DNA from: Gaiellales bacterium
Lineage (GTDB): Bacteria > Actinomycetota > Thermoleophilia > Gaiellales > JAICJC01
Length of the DNA stretch: 64,000 nucleotides
Reading direction: 5' to 3'
NCBI GenBank assembly: GCA_036403155.1
Contig: DASWRM010000076.1
Location: forward strand, 130,909-194,908
Positions 1 through 8,987 of the stretch are shown piece by piece (the first letter of the stretch is position 1; each line of letters starts with the position of its first letter). The translations under genes were made by a program, and so were the position numbers. The notes below the pieces were generated by a model, which worked only from the letters and a program-made list of their open reading frames with translations, did no database searches and had not been told where the DNA came from.

Positions 1-269
1 GCGGCGTTGCCGTCGCGCATGACCAGCTCGTGCCGCAGCTGGGGACGGTCGCGGAGGACGGCGCTCGCCTGATCCTCGGCGATCTTGCGCATCGCCGCCT
101 CGAAGGTGTCGGCGTCGATCGGCGGCATCACCGGGCCCGCGTACACCTGGCCGGGGACATGCCAGGCGCACACGATGCGAAGGTCGCTGTCGCGGCGCGC
201 CGCCTCGTCGGCGGCAAACTCGAGCGCCTTGCGAGCCCCGTCCGAGCCGTCGATTCCGACAACGATCAC
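1..269 (-). CDS. Universal stress protein (UspA family), N-terminal part, runs off the left edge
   Basis: The minus strand opens with GTG at 269 and reads VIVVGIDGSDGARKAL, the first beta strand and acidic loop of the UspA fold, then a helix rich in Ala/Glu and a second strand ending in CAWHVPG. About 89 codons are present; the C-terminal half with the usual G-x2-G-x9-G(S/T) nucleotide-binding motif lies outside the window, so ATP binding cannot be judged. Usp proteins are small cytoplasmic dimers linked to stress survival. A perfect palindrome at 374-389 lies upstream. Family assignment is from the N-terminal pattern only. Confidence 0.75.
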   Translation of the reverse strand, partial: MIVVGIDGSDGARKALEFAADEAARRDSDLRIVCAWHVPGQVYAGPVMPPIDADTFEAAMRKIAEDQASAVLRDRPQLRHELVMRDGNA

Positions 270-373
270 GGACGGATCCTAGTGCGGACGGGAGGGATGC
301 CGCGGTGCAACGGGCGGTTGACGGTCCGACACGTCGCCTCGCGCCGAACGGAGCCGCCATCGGCCGAGGGATC

Positions 374-389
374 GTACGGCTAGCCGTAC
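374..389. promoter_or_regulatory. Perfect 16-bp palindrome, candidate operator
   Basis: GTACGGCTAGCCGTAC reads identically on both strands. It sits in the 159-bp gap between the usp start at 269 (minus) and the small ORF start at 429 (plus), where a regulator of one or both could bind. The rest of the gap shows no gene; a weak CATACT -10-like box lies at 412-417. Function is inferred from symmetry and position only. Confidence 0.35.
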
Positions 390-428
390 CATTGGGCCAC
401 GCCGGGTCTGTCATACTGGCATGCAGCC

Positions 429-593
429 ATGACGCCCGCACCCGGCCTCCCGACGCTCGACGAGCTCCGCCGCAAGGTCATCAGCGAGCTCGTGGACATG
501 GACATCGTCGCGTCCCGCCGTCTCACACGGCGTCAGCGCTTCGTGCGCTCGGTGCGCCGGCGCGGCGCGGTCGTATCGCGCCTGATGCACTAG
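429..593 (+). CDS. Small basic protein, 54 residues, unknown
   Basis: ATG at 429 to TAG at 591-593 gives a short protein with an amphipathic N-terminal half (LDELRRKVISELVDMD) and a strongly Arg-rich C-terminal half. No known domain is recognised. It precedes the PQQ dehydrogenase by 34 bp on the same strand and could be its leader gene. No clear ribosome binding site is visible. It could also be chance coding in GC-rich DNA, although the heptad-like Leu/Ile/Val spacing of the first half argues for a real helix. Confidence 0.35.
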   Translation: MTPAPGLPTLDELRRKVISELVDMDIVASRRLTRRQRFVRSVRRRGAVVSRLMH

Positions 594-627
594 GGACGAG
601 CCTGTTTCCGCCCGCCGGGGTGAGGGC

Positions 628-2835
628 ATGGCCCCCGGCATGGCCGGGAGCCGCGCAACGCAGAACGTCGTCGCCGCAGTCGTCTTCGTGCTGTGCGTGG
701 CCATTCCGACGGGCGTCGCGGTTGCCTTCACCGACGGCGGCAGCTCCTTCGCCGGCGGATCGGGGTCGGCCTCGGGTGACCGGAGCATCACCCTGGCACC
801 GGCGTTCAGCCCGTCGCAGCTGGCCACCGCACCCACGCTCAACTGGATCACCAACGGCGGGAGCACGTCCAACCAGCGCTACAGCCCGCTCGCCCAGATC
901 ACCTCCGCGAACGTCAAGCATCTGAAGGGCGTGTGGATGACGCACCTGGGCGGCTCCGCGACGGCAGCCAAGTACTCCGCCGAATCGCAGCCGATCGTGT
1001 ATCGCGGGGTGATCTACATCGCCACCGGCGCGGACGACGTGTTCGCCGTCGATGCGCACACCGGCAAGATCCTCTGGACATACCACGCGAACCTGAGCCA
1101 GGAGATCAACACCGTCTGCTGCGGCTGGCTGAGCCGTGGGGTGGCGATCGGCGCGGGGCACGTCTACATCGGCCAGCTCGACGGGAAGCTGGTCGCGCTC
1201 GACCAGCAGACGGGCACCGTGGACTGGAGCGTCGCGGTCGGTCACTGGAATCAGGGATACACGATCACGGCGGCTCCGCTCTACTACGACGGCATGGTGA
1301 TCACCGGCGTGTCGGGCGGCGAGTTCTCGATCCGGGGCCGCGTGCAGGCCTACGATGCGAAGACCGGCAAGCTGCGATGGCGGTTCTTCACGATCCCCGG
1401 CCCCGGACAGGCCGGCCACACGAGCTGGCCGGCGGGAGACGCATGGACGCACGGCGGCGCGCCGGTGTGGCAGACCCCGGCGGTCGATCCGAAGCTCGGC
1501 CTGATCTACTTCTCGACCGGCAACGCGTCACCCGACCTCGACGGCAGCGGGCGCGCGGGAGACGACCTGTTCGCCGCGTCGATCGTCGCGCTGCACGTGA
1601 AGACCGGCCGGTATGCATGGCACTTCCAGGAGGTGCACCACGACATCTGGGATTACGACGCGCCGAGCCCGGTCGTGCTGTTCGACGCACGCATCGGCGG
1701 CCGCATCCGCCACGGCATCGCCGAGACCGGCAAGACGGGGTGGACGTACCTCCTCGACCGGGCCACCGGCAAACCGCTGCTGCCGATCCCCGAGCGGCCC
1801 GTGCCGCAGGACCAGGCGCAGCGGACGTCAGCGACGCAGCCGATCCCGAGCTACCCCCCATTCGTCCCCCACCAGGTGTCCACCAAGGGGTACCGCGAGG
1901 TCGTGAAGACCGTGCGCGCGAACGCGAACGGCAAGCCGCCGGGCACGATCATCAGGGCACACGACATCTACACGCCGTTCGACCAGGGTGTGACCGTGAC
2001 GACACCGGGCCCCCAGGGCGGGACGAACTGGCAGCCGATGTCGTACAACCCGAAGACGGGACGGTTCTACATCTGTGCGCAGTCGGGCGTCTCCGGCTAC
2101 ACGCGGTCGGGGAAGCTGCTCCCCGAGGGGAAGCAGGGCAAGCAGGCCGACATCGGCAGCGTGCTGACGCTGACCGGGTTCGGAAACCAGGTCGGCTACT
2201 TCGGGGCCGTGGACGCGGCCACCGGGCGGATCGCCTGGCAGAAGCGCTGGCCGGATTCCTGCTACGCGGGCACGATGACCACGGGCGGCGGGCTCGTGTT
2301 CGTGGGGCGAAGCGGCGGGCAGCTGCAGGCGTACGACGCACGAAGCGGTGACCAGGTCTGGAGCTTCCAGACGGGCGCGGGAGCGAACGACGCCCCCAGC
2401 GCCTTCGCGATGGACGGCAAGGAGTACATCGTGTTCTACGCGGGTGGGAACTCTCTGGCGGCGTCGCCCCACGGCGACAACCTGTGGCTGTTCTCGCTGG
2501 ACGGGACGATGGGGCCGGCGCCCGCTCCCGGGGCCGGGCAGGGCGTCGGGCACGCCGGCGAAGCACCGAGCGAGCCGACGAACCAGACGGGGGACGCCGC
2601 GGCCGGGCAGACGATCTTCCAGGACAACTGCAGCACGTGCCACGGCTCGAACGGCCAGGGCGGAAACGGCGGTCCGAACCTCACGGCGATCCCGAGCGCC
2701 AAGCAGCTGCAGCGCGTGATCGCGCAGGTCACGAACGGCGGTGGCGGGATGCCCGCCTTCAGGGGCACCCTGACCGACCAGCAGATCGCGGACGTTGCGG
2801 CCTACGTCGTGCAGCGGATCACCCACGGTCGCTGA
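628..2835 (+). CDS. PQQ-dependent dehydrogenase with C-terminal cytochrome c domain
   Basis: 735 residues. A hydrophobic segment at about 13-34 serves as signal or anchor, followed by an eight-bladed quinoprotein propeller with repeated AxDAxTGxxxW signatures. The adjacent pair Cys164-Cys165 matches the vicinal disulfide ring of methanol/alcohol quinoproteins, and IWDYDAPSP resembles the segment with the catalytic Asp. The C-terminus carries a CSTCH heme c site (Cys668, Cys671, His672) and a likely axial Met in GGGMPAF near 708. This is the layout of quinohemoprotein alcohol dehydrogenases, which oxidise alcohols or sugars outside the membrane and pass electrons through their own heme. Substrate cannot be told from sequence. 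The family needs PQQ and Ca2+ or a lanthanide; no PQQ synthesis gene is nearby. Confidence 0.9.
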   Translation: MAPGMAGSRATQNVVAAVVFVLCVAIPTGVAVAFTDGGSSFAGGSGSASGDRSITLAPAFSPSQLATAPTLNWITNGGSTSNQRYSPLAQITSANVKHLKGVWMTHLGGSATAAKYSAESQPIVYRGVIYIATGADDVFAVDAHTGKILWTYHANLSQEINTVCCGWLSRGVAIGAGHVYIGQLDGKLVALDQQTGTVDWSVAVGHWNQGYTITAAPLYYDGMVITGVSGGEFSIRGRVQAYDAKTGKLRWRFFTIPGPGQAGHTSWPAGDAWTHGGAPVWQTPAVDPKLGLIYFSTGNASPDLDGSGRAGDDLFAASIVALHVKTGRYAWHFQEVHHDIWDYDAPSPVVLFDARIGGRIRHGIAETGKTGWTYLLDRATGKPLLPIPERPVPQDQAQRTSATQPIPSYPPFVPHQVSTKGYREVVKTVRANANGKPPGTIIRAHDIYTPFDQGVTVTTPGPQGGTNWQPMSYNPKTGRFYICAQSGVSGYTRSGKLLPEGKQGKQADIGSVLTLTGFGNQVGYFGAVDAATGRIAWQKRWPDSCYAGTMTTGGGLVFVGRSGGQLQAYDARSGDQVWSFQTGAGANDAPSAFAMDGKEYIVFYAGGNSLAASPHGDNLWLFSLDGTMGPAPAPGAGQGVGHAGEAPSEPTNQTGDAAAGQTIFQDNCSTCHGSNGQGGNGGPNLTAIPSAKQLQRVIAQVTNGGGGMPAFRGTLTDQQIADVAAYVVQRITHGR

Positions 2836-2861
2836 GGCAGCGGGCGGTGGATGACCGGCGG

Positions 2862-2867
2862 TAGTAT
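2862..2867 (+). promoter_or_regulatory. Candidate -10 box (TAGTAT) for the 52-residue gene
   Basis: TAGTAT lies 35 nt before the ATG at 2903, in the gap after the dehydrogenase stop at 2835. The AAGGAG motif just before that ATG shows that this gene uses an ordinary leader, unlike several neighbours. Confidence 0.35.
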
Positions 2868-2902
2868 CGGCCGTTCGTCAACGAGCGAGAAGGAGCGACC
2901 GC

Positions 2903-3061
2903 ATGGCGAACATCAACGACGTCTGGGCCAGGAGGAACGAGGTGGCGCTGAAGCTCCTCGAACGCATCGACGAGCGCCTGCCCACGACCGACACGGACAG
3001 CGGCGAAGAGGTCAAGGCGCTCGCGCAGGCGTTCGAAGCGCTGATTCCCGATAGTCATTAG
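2903..3061 (+). CDS. Small acidic protein, 52 residues, unknown
   Basis: ATG at 2903 is preceded by a good AAGGAG ribosome binding site at 5-6 nt spacing, and the frame closes at TAG 3059-3061. The product (MANINDVWARRNEVALKLLE then an acidic linker and a second helix ending in FEALIPDSH) is predicted all-helical and soluble. No known domain is recognised. The strong ribosome binding site and own -10 box make a real gene likely even though it is very short. Confidence 0.6.
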   Translation: MANINDVWARRNEVALKLLERIDERLPTTDTDSGEEVKALAQAFEALIPDSH

Positions 3062-3441
<380 letters not shown>

Positions 3442-3547
3442 AGGGGCCTGAGTATACCGGCGGAACCGCCGCGACCTCGCAGCGGTCAGAACCCATGTGA
3501 GCACGACCCTCGTCCTCCCAGCACGCCCCTTCCCCACCACCGGCGCG

Positions 3548-3553
3548 TACGAT
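3548..3553 (+). promoter_or_regulatory. -10 box TACGAT placed for a leaderless transcript
   Basis: TACGAT ends exactly 6 nt before the ATG at 3560, so transcription would begin at or next to the A of the start codon. There is no Shine-Dalgarno motif. The -35 region is poorly conserved. Confidence 0.55.
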
Positions 3554-3559
3554 GGCCGC

Positions 3560-4090
3560 ATGCGGCTGCAGGACGCATCCGACGAGTGGCTCGCCAAGCG
3601 CGCTGCTCACGGCGATGCCGCCGCCTTCGAGCAGCTGGTCGTCCGCTACCAGGACCGCCTCTACACGCTGGCCCTGCGCGTCACCCTGTCTGAGCACGAT
3701 GCGCGCGACTGCGTGCAGGAGGGCCTCATCTCCGCCTGGCGGGCGATCGACCGTTTCCGCGGCGACGCTCGTTTCTCGACCTGGATCTACCGGATCGTCA
3801 TCCGCAAGGCCTACGACGCTCTCGACCGCCGGCGCCGCACCGCCGAGCCGGTCGACGACGTCGACGTCCGCACGACCGACCGGCCGGCCGACGACCGCCT
3901 CGACGTGATCGCTGCACTGGCAACACTCGAGCCGGACTTCCGCGCCGCCGTTGTCGCGTGTGACATCGTCGGCATGTCGATGGACGAGGCGGCCGAAGCC
4001 CTCGGCGTTCCCGCCGGCACTGTGAAATCACGGCTCAGCCGCGCACGTGCGCGCCTCGCCGACCATCTGGAGGCGAACCGAACCGCATGA
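3560..4090 (+). CDS. ECF-type RNA polymerase sigma factor
   Basis: 176 residues from ATG 3560. Region 2 spans about 10-80 (YQDRLYTLALRV, then ISAWRAIDRFRGDARFSTWI, the usual core and -10 binding helices). Region 4 spans about 118-170 and ends in the helix-turn-helix VPAGTVKSRLSRARARL. There is no region 3, as expected for group 4 sigma factors. The frame stays open upstream to 3497, but the ATG at 3560 is preferred because a TACGAT box lies 6 nt before it and the protein then starts at normal family length. It overlaps the next gene by 4 nt (ATGA), the usual sigma/anti-sigma coupling. Confidence 0.93.
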   Translation: MRLQDASDEWLAKRAAHGDAAAFEQLVVRYQDRLYTLALRVTLSEHDARDCVQEGLISAWRAIDRFRGDARFSTWIYRIVIRKAYDALDRRRRTAEPVDDVDVRTTDRPADDRLDVIAALATLEPDFRAAVVACDIVGMSMDEAAEALGVPAGTVKSRLSRARARLADHLEANRTA

Positions 4091-4641
4091 GCGACGACGA
4101 TCGCCGGTACGACGAGCTCCGCCGCCGCCTCGCCGACGAGGGCGGCGCGACCGCCCCACCCGACCTCGCGAGCCAGGTCATGCGCCGCGTGCGCGCGGAG
4201 CCTCGCCGGCGCGATCGGCGATTCCTGCGTCCCGCACTGACGCTCGTCGCAGCCGCGGCGCTGGCCGCCGCCGGGCTCGTCGGCCTGGCGCATATCGACA
4301 CGGGCTCGACCAGCTCCAGCTCGTCCGCGGGCGCCGCGGCGTCCGGGGGCGGCTCCTCGACCGTGGCGGGCACCCCGGAGAAGCAGGGGTTCGGCACGCC
4401 ACGCGACGTCCTCACGGTACGCCATGTCCCCGACGCCGTGTTCGGGCCTCTGTTCGGAGTCCCGGCGCCGGCGTGTCCGGGGGGCAACCGCATCGCCGTG
4501 TCGGTTCCTCCGCAGCGCTATGGCGCCGTCGTACGGGATGTGCGCGGCGCCGCAGCGACCGACGCCACCCAGCACACCTTCGACGTCGAGCTCCACCGGG
4601 CGCCGAAAGGTCAGGCGCGGATCAGGGTCACTTGCCCTTGA
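4087..4641 (+). CDS. Membrane-anchored protein, probable anti-sigma factor partner
   Basis: 184 residues, overlapping the sigma gene by ATGA. An N-terminal cytoplasmic part of about 45 residues (DELRRRLADEG, LASQVMRRVRAEP) resembles the sigma-binding helix of anti-sigma domains. A transmembrane segment follows at about 46-67, then a Ser/Gly linker and an external domain of about 90 residues with two Cys (PACPGG and the terminal VTCP) that could pair. The zinc motif HxxxCxxC of ZAS anti-sigma factors is absent, so the role rests on coupling and topology. Its 3' end overlaps the convergent XRE gene by 14 nt. Confidence 0.6.
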   Translation: MSDDDRRYDELRRRLADEGGATAPPDLASQVMRRVRAEPRRRDRRFLRPALTLVAAAALAAAGLVGLAHIDTGSTSSSSSAGAAASGGGSSTVAGTPEKQGFGTPRDVLTVRHVPDAVFGPLFGVPAPACPGGNRIAVSVPPQRYGAVVRDVRGAAATDATQHTFDVELHRAPKGQARIRVTCP

Positions 4642-4981
4642 CGATGTCGATGTAGACCTTGTCGACCAGCTCGGGCTTCTTCGCCAGCGCCTCGGACACC
4701 TTGCGGATCCGGAACTCCCGGAAGCTGTCGGCCTTGACACCGACCGCCTTCGCGATGCTCTGGATCACCGGATTTGCCGGCACCGGCCGGTTGCCGTGCA
4801 CCAGGTGGTTGAGATAGCCGGCCGACAGGCCGGTCTTCTCCGCCAGCGCCCGGTACGAGATGCCCTTGTCGCGCATGCGCGTCTCCAGCGCGACGCCGAA
4901 CGGCTGGCTGTTGCCGTTGTTCGCCGCGCCCCGCTTGGCCGGCACAGACTTCTTCGATGGTGCTGCGGATTTCCTGGCCAT
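4628..4981 (-). CDS. XRE-family helix-turn-helix DNA-binding protein
   Basis: 117 residues. A Lys/Ala-rich N-terminal tail of about 25 residues precedes a Cro/C1-type helix-turn-helix at about 30-90 (GISYRALAEKTGLSAGYLNHL, with the second helix and turn clearly in register), then a basic helical tail. It starts 3 nt after the end of proS on the same strand and may be cotranscribed with it. The target is unknown. No ligand-binding domain is present. Confidence 0.8.
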   Translation of the reverse strand: MARKSAAPSKKSVPAKRGAANNGNSQPFGVALETRMRDKGISYRALAEKTGLSAGYLNHLVHGNRPVPANPVIQSIAKAVGVKADSFREFRIRKVSEALAKKPELVDKVYIDIVKGK

Positions 4982-4983
4982 CC

Positions 4984-6681
4984 TCAGACTCCTTCCTCCA
5001 GGATGCTGCGCGCCCGCTGTCTCGCATCCTGCACGTCCGTCGAACTCTGCTCGCGCCCCCTGCGAGCCTGAACATCCACCGTTCCCTCCGTCACGGTGCG
5101 CTTGCCAACCGTGATGCGCACCGGCGCGCCGATCAGCTCGGCGTCTGCAAACTTGACACCGGGGCTGGCATCGCGGTCGTCGAAGAGCACCGACACGCCG
5201 TCCTCCGCCAGCTCGTCCTCCAGCCGCCGGGCGATCGCGAACTGCTCGGAGCTCTCGTCCCCGATCACCACCATGTGGGCGTGGTACGGCGCGATCGACG
5301 CGGGCCAGATCATCCCTCGCTCATCGTGCCCCTGCTCGATCGCCGCAGCCATGATCCTCGCCAGTCCGATCCCGTAGCTGCCCATCACGATGGGCCGCTC
5401 TTGTCCCGACTCATCCAGGTATGTCGCGTTCAACGGCACAGAGTACTTGGTGCCGAGCTTGAATATATTCCCAATTTCAATGACGCGCTCGATCCGCAGG
5501 ACGCCGTCGCAGTTCGGGCAACGGTCGCCGGCCTGCACCTCGCGGATGTCGGCGAACTCCGGCCGGTAGTCGCGCCCGGCCTCAACGCCCAGCAGGTGGT
5601 GACCCGTGCGGTTCGCGCCGGCGACGAATTGGCCGTCCCGCAGCGCCTCGTCGGCGATGATGCGCACCGGAGCGCCGACCGCGCCGATCGAGCCCGGCTC
5701 GGCGCCGAAGGTCTCGACGATCTCCTCCCGAGTCGCGGCGCGGTAGTCGCCGCCGAGCGCTTTGGCCATCTTCAGCTCATGCAGGCGGTGGTCGCCGCGG
5801 AGCACGCCGAGCACAACGTCGCCGTCCTTGACAACGACCATCGCCTTTGCCGTCGCAGCCGTATCGATGCTCAGCAGATCGGCGAGCGCTTCGATCGTTG
5901 TCACGCCGGGCGTCGCCACCTCGCGCGGCTCGTCCAGCCGTTCGGGAAACTCCGGCGGCCGCGGACGCGACCGGGCCAGCTCGACGTTGGCGGCATAGTC
6001 GCACGAGGAGCACAGCGCCACGTCGTCCTCCCCCGCGCTGCTCGGCGCCATGAACTCGTGCGCACCGAGGCCGCCCATCATGCCGACGTCGGACTCGACC
6101 ATCCAGTACTCCAGCCCGCAGCGGTCGTAGATCCGCCGGTACACCTCGATGTGCCGGCGGTAGCTCTCGTCCAGGCCCTCCTCGTCGCGGTCGAGGCTGT
6201 AGGAGTCCTTCATGACGAACTCCCGGGTGCGGAGGATGCCGCTCTTGGGCCGCGGCTCATCCCGTTCCTTGGTCTGGATGTGGTACCAGATCTGCGGCAG
6301 CTCCTTGTAGGAGCGGATCTCGTGCGCCGCGTGGAACGTCACGCACTCCTCATGCGTCATCGCCAGCGCGTACGGCCGCCCCGAGGAGTCCTGCAGCTTG
6401 TAGAGCTGCTCGATGTCCCAGCGGCCGGTGCGCTGCCACAGCTCGGCCGGATTCAGCACCGGCATCAGCATCTCCTGGCCGATGGTGTCCATTTCCTCCC
6501 GGATGATGCGGTCGATCTGCCGCATCACACGCCGGCCGAGCGGGAGATACGAGTAGAGGCCGCTTGCGACCTGCCGGACGAAGCCGCCGCGGACGAGCAG
6601 CCGGTGGCTGATCGCCTCGGCGTCGGCCGGGTCGTCCTTGAGCGTCGGGATCAGCAGCCGTGAGGCGCGCGTACCGCTCAC
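4984..6681 (-). CDS. proS: Proline--tRNA ligase, bacterial type
   Basis: 565 residues, standard length for bacterial ProRS. Class II motif 2 with neighbours is visible (MTHEECVTF; SGILRTREFVMKDSYS), then the inserted editing domain at about 220-400 (MAPSSAGEDDVALCSSCDY marks its beginning), motif 3 (GSYGIGLARIMAAAIEQ), and the C-terminal anticodon-binding domain. It charges tRNA-Pro and hydrolyses mischarged Ala-tRNA-Pro. It overlaps the 3' end of lpdA by 4 nt (ATGA). Start ATG 6681. Confidence 0.97.
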   Translation of the reverse strand: MSGTRASRLLIPTLKDDPADAEAISHRLLVRGGFVRQVASGLYSYLPLGRRVMRQIDRIIREEMDTIGQEMLMPVLNPAELWQRTGRWDIEQLYKLQDSSGRPYALAMTHEECVTFHAAHEIRSYKELPQIWYHIQTKERDEPRPKSGILRTREFVMKDSYSLDRDEEGLDESYRRHIEVYRRIYDRCGLEYWMVESDVGMMGGLGAHEFMAPSSAGEDDVALCSSCDYAANVELARSRPRPPEFPERLDEPREVATPGVTTIEALADLLSIDTAATAKAMVVVKDGDVVLGVLRGDHRLHELKMAKALGGDYRAATREEIVETFGAEPGSIGAVGAPVRIIADEALRDGQFVAGANRTGHHLLGVEAGRDYRPEFADIREVQAGDRCPNCDGVLRIERVIEIGNIFKLGTKYSVPLNATYLDESGQERPIVMGSYGIGLARIMAAAIEQGHDERGMIWPASIAPYHAHMVVIGDESSEQFAIARRLEDELAEDGVSVLFDDRDASPGVKFADAELIGAPVRITVGKRTVTEGTVDVQARRGREQSSTDVQDARQRARSILEEGV

Positions 6682-8099
6682 CGGGCGGCGGCTGCCCGGG
6701 CCCGCGGCTTGGCCGGCGGCAGGTGGATCGGGCGGCCGAGCGCGACGAGCGCCGCCTCCTTGACCGCCTCCGCGAGCGTTGGGTGCGCGGCGATCGAGTC
6801 ACCGATGGTCTCGATCGTCGCCTCGGCGGTCAACCCGACCACGCCGGCGTTGACCAGCTCGGTCGCCTGCGGGCCGACGATCACGAGGCCGAGCAGCTCG
6901 CCGTAGTGCGTCTCGTGGATGGTCTTCACCCAGCCGGTCTTCTCGGCGTACATCTGCGCGCGCGCATTCGCCGAGAACGGCATCCGGCCGACCGCGACGT
7001 CGTCGCCGTACCGGTCGCGCGCCTGCGCTTCGGTGAGGCCCACGCCCGCCACCTCGGGATCCGTGTAGATGCAGCGCGGAACGGCCGTGTAGTCGATCTC
7101 GGCGGCGTGGCCGACGGCGTTCTCCGCGGCCACCTCGCCCTCGCGGAACGACGTGTGCGCGAGCTGCCACTTCCCGGCCACGTCGCCGACCGCGAAGATG
7201 TGCGGGACGTTCGTGCGCATCGCCTCGTCGGTCTCGATGCCCTTGCGCGCGTCGAACGTGACGCCGGCCTGCTCGAGCCCGACGTCGGAGGTGTTCGGTC
7301 CGCGGCCGGTGGCGACCAGCACCACGTCGGCCTCCACCTGGCCGGCCGTACCGTCGGCGGACTCGAAGTGGAGCGTCGCGGACGAGCCGTGCTCGATCCG
7401 CGTGGCGCGCGCGCCGAGGTGCATCGTGATCTCCCGCTTCTTGAAGGCACGCTGCAGCTCGCGCGACGCATCGGCGTCCTCGGTCGGGATCAGGCTGTCG
7501 AGCATCTCGACGATGGTCACCTCGCTGCCGAAGTGCGAGAGGATCGAGGCGAACTCGACGCCGATCACGCCACCGCCGAGGATGACCGCGCGCCGCGGCA
7601 CCTCTCCCACCTCGAGCAGCCCCGTCGAGTCGACGCAGAGCGGCCCGTCGATGCCGTCGACCGGAGGGCGCAGCGGATGCGAGCCGGTCGCGATGATCGC
7701 ATGCGTGAAGGCGATGTCCTCGGCACCGTCGACCGCGATCGTGTTCGGGTCGCGGAAGCGGCCGCGGCCGCTGACCACCTCGATGCCGTTGGCCTTGACG
7801 ACGCCGGTGATGCCGTTGACGAGACCGTTGACGATGGTCTCCTTGTTCTTCTGGGTCGTCGCGAAGTCGTGGCTGACACCCTGCACGTTGACGCCGAGCT
7901 GGGCGAACGTGTGATGCGCGTCCTTCAGCGCGTGCGCGGTCTGCACCCACGTCTTGGTGGGGATGCAGCCGACCGTGATGCAGGTGCCGCCGACCCGCGC
8001 CTGTTCCACCATGACGACCTTCGCGCCCAGCTGAGCGGCGCGGATCGCAGCGGGATACCCGCCGGGGCCTCCGCCCAGGACGGCAACGTCACACTCCAT
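6678..8099 (-). CDS. lpdA: Dihydrolipoyl dehydrogenase (E3)
   Basis: 473 residues. FAD motif GGGPGG at 9-14, redox disulfide Cys40/Cys45 in GGTCITVGCIPTK (the usual Leu-Asn of this motif is Ile-Thr here), NAD motif GGGVIGVEFAS, second FAD motif VGDVAG, and the C-terminal catalytic pair in AAHPTLAEA. E3 reoxidises dihydrolipoamide with NAD+. It lies on the strand opposite to E1/E2 but close to them, downstream of the lipoyl-domain protein and hydrolase, so it is probably the E3 of that complex. Confidence 0.96.
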   Translation of the reverse strand: MECDVAVLGGGPGGYPAAIRAAQLGAKVVMVEQARVGGTCITVGCIPTKTWVQTAHALKDAHHTFAQLGVNVQGVSHDFATTQKNKETIVNGLVNGITGVVKANGIEVVSGRGRFRDPNTIAVDGAEDIAFTHAIIATGSHPLRPPVDGIDGPLCVDSTGLLEVGEVPRRAVILGGGVIGVEFASILSHFGSEVTIVEMLDSLIPTEDADASRELQRAFKKREITMHLGARATRIEHGSSATLHFESADGTAGQVEADVVLVATGRGPNTSDVGLEQAGVTFDARKGIETDEAMRTNVPHIFAVGDVAGKWQLAHTSFREGEVAAENAVGHAAEIDYTAVPRCIYTDPEVAGVGLTEAQARDRYGDDVAVGRMPFSANARAQMYAEKTGWVKTIHETHYGELLGLVIVGPQATELVNAGVVGLTAEATIETIGDSIAAHPTLAEAVKEAALVALGRPIHLPPAKPRARAAAAR

Positions 8100-8201
8100 C
8101 AGGGTTCACCTCTCGTCGATCGCTCGCGGTGCGTCCGGATCGTATCTCAGTGCGGGATGCCGGCCTCACTGCCCAACGCGGTGCGGGAGGCGCAGCCGCC
8201 G

Positions 8202-8987
8202 CTATGCCGGCGTGAGACCGAAGAACGGCCGCAGCAGCGCGACCGTGTCCTCGAACGCGTCCCAGTAGACGACGTGCCCGGCGTCGAGCCCGTGCACCGT
8301 CAGCCTCGCGTCCAGATCGTTTCGCAGCCACTCGACCACATGGTCGCCGACCATCCCGTCGTGCAGCGCGGGGGCCAGCAGCAGCTCGCCCTGGAAGCCG
8401 CCCATCGAGACCGGCTCGCGCGCCATCTCACTCCACGCCGCGACGACCGTGGAGCGGCAGTAGCGCAACCGCCAGCGGCCGTCGTCTCCCTGCTCCAGCG
8501 CCTCCTCCAGGTCGGCCTGGACGAACGGCAGCGCCTGCGGCGTCCGGCCCTCGCTCCGCGACCGCAGCGCCTCCTCGCGCGTCGCCCAGCCCTCGTCGCG
8601 CCGGGTCTCCTCGGCCGCCTCGAGCATCTCGTGCCCGTCCTGGGCGATCGCCGGGTCGAGCAGGGCCACCCGGCCCACCCGCGAAGGCGCTGTCGCGGCA
8701 AGGTGGGTGGCCAGCAGCCCGCCGAAGCTGTGGCCGACTACGTCGCAGCGCTCGAGGCCCTCCGCATCCAGCGTCTCGAGCAGGTCGGCGACATGCGTCT
8801 CGGCCGTCCACGGCGCATCCCAGGTCGACCGCCCGTGCCCGCGCAGGTCGACCGCCAGCCAGCGGCGCTCGGGCAGCCCCCGCTCCGCCAGCGCACGCCA
8901 CCTGCCGGCGTACCCCGTGACGCCGTGCAGCGCGAGCAGCGGCGCGCCGTCGTCCGCGCCGAAACGGGTCGCCGCCAGCCTCGCTAT
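8202..8987 (-). CDS. Alpha/beta hydrolase, AcoC-like C-terminal half, no canonical start
   Basis: About 261 codons reading LAATRFGADD, then ALHGVTG (oxyanion region), DLRGHGRS, the nucleophile elbow GHSFGG, and a C-terminal catalytic His in DAGHVVYWD. The frame opens only after TGA at 9006-9008 and has no ATG, GTG or TTG before the conserved core. The only options near its beginning are GTC 8996, ATA 8987 (overlapping the TAG of the preceding gene as ATAG) and CTG 8978. The preceding gene is a lipoyl domain in the adjacent frame. Acetoin dehydrogenase AcoC of Pseudomonas is a lipoyl domain fused to an alpha/beta hydrolase, so this may be the second half of one protein split by a frameshift in a run of five G. 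Confidence 0.75.
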   Translation of the reverse strand: MARLAATRFGADDGAPLLALHGVTGYAGRWRALAERGLPERRWLAVDLRGHGRSTWDAPWTAETHVADLLETLDAEGLERCDVVGHSFGGLLATHLAATAPSRVGRVALLDPAIAQDGHEMLEAAEETRRDEGWATREEALRSRSEGRTPQALPFVQADLEEALEQGDDGRWRLRYCRSTVVAAWSEMAREPVSMGGFQGELLLAPALHDGMVGDHVVEWLRNDLDARLTVHGLDAGHVVYWDAFEDTVALLRPFFGLTPA

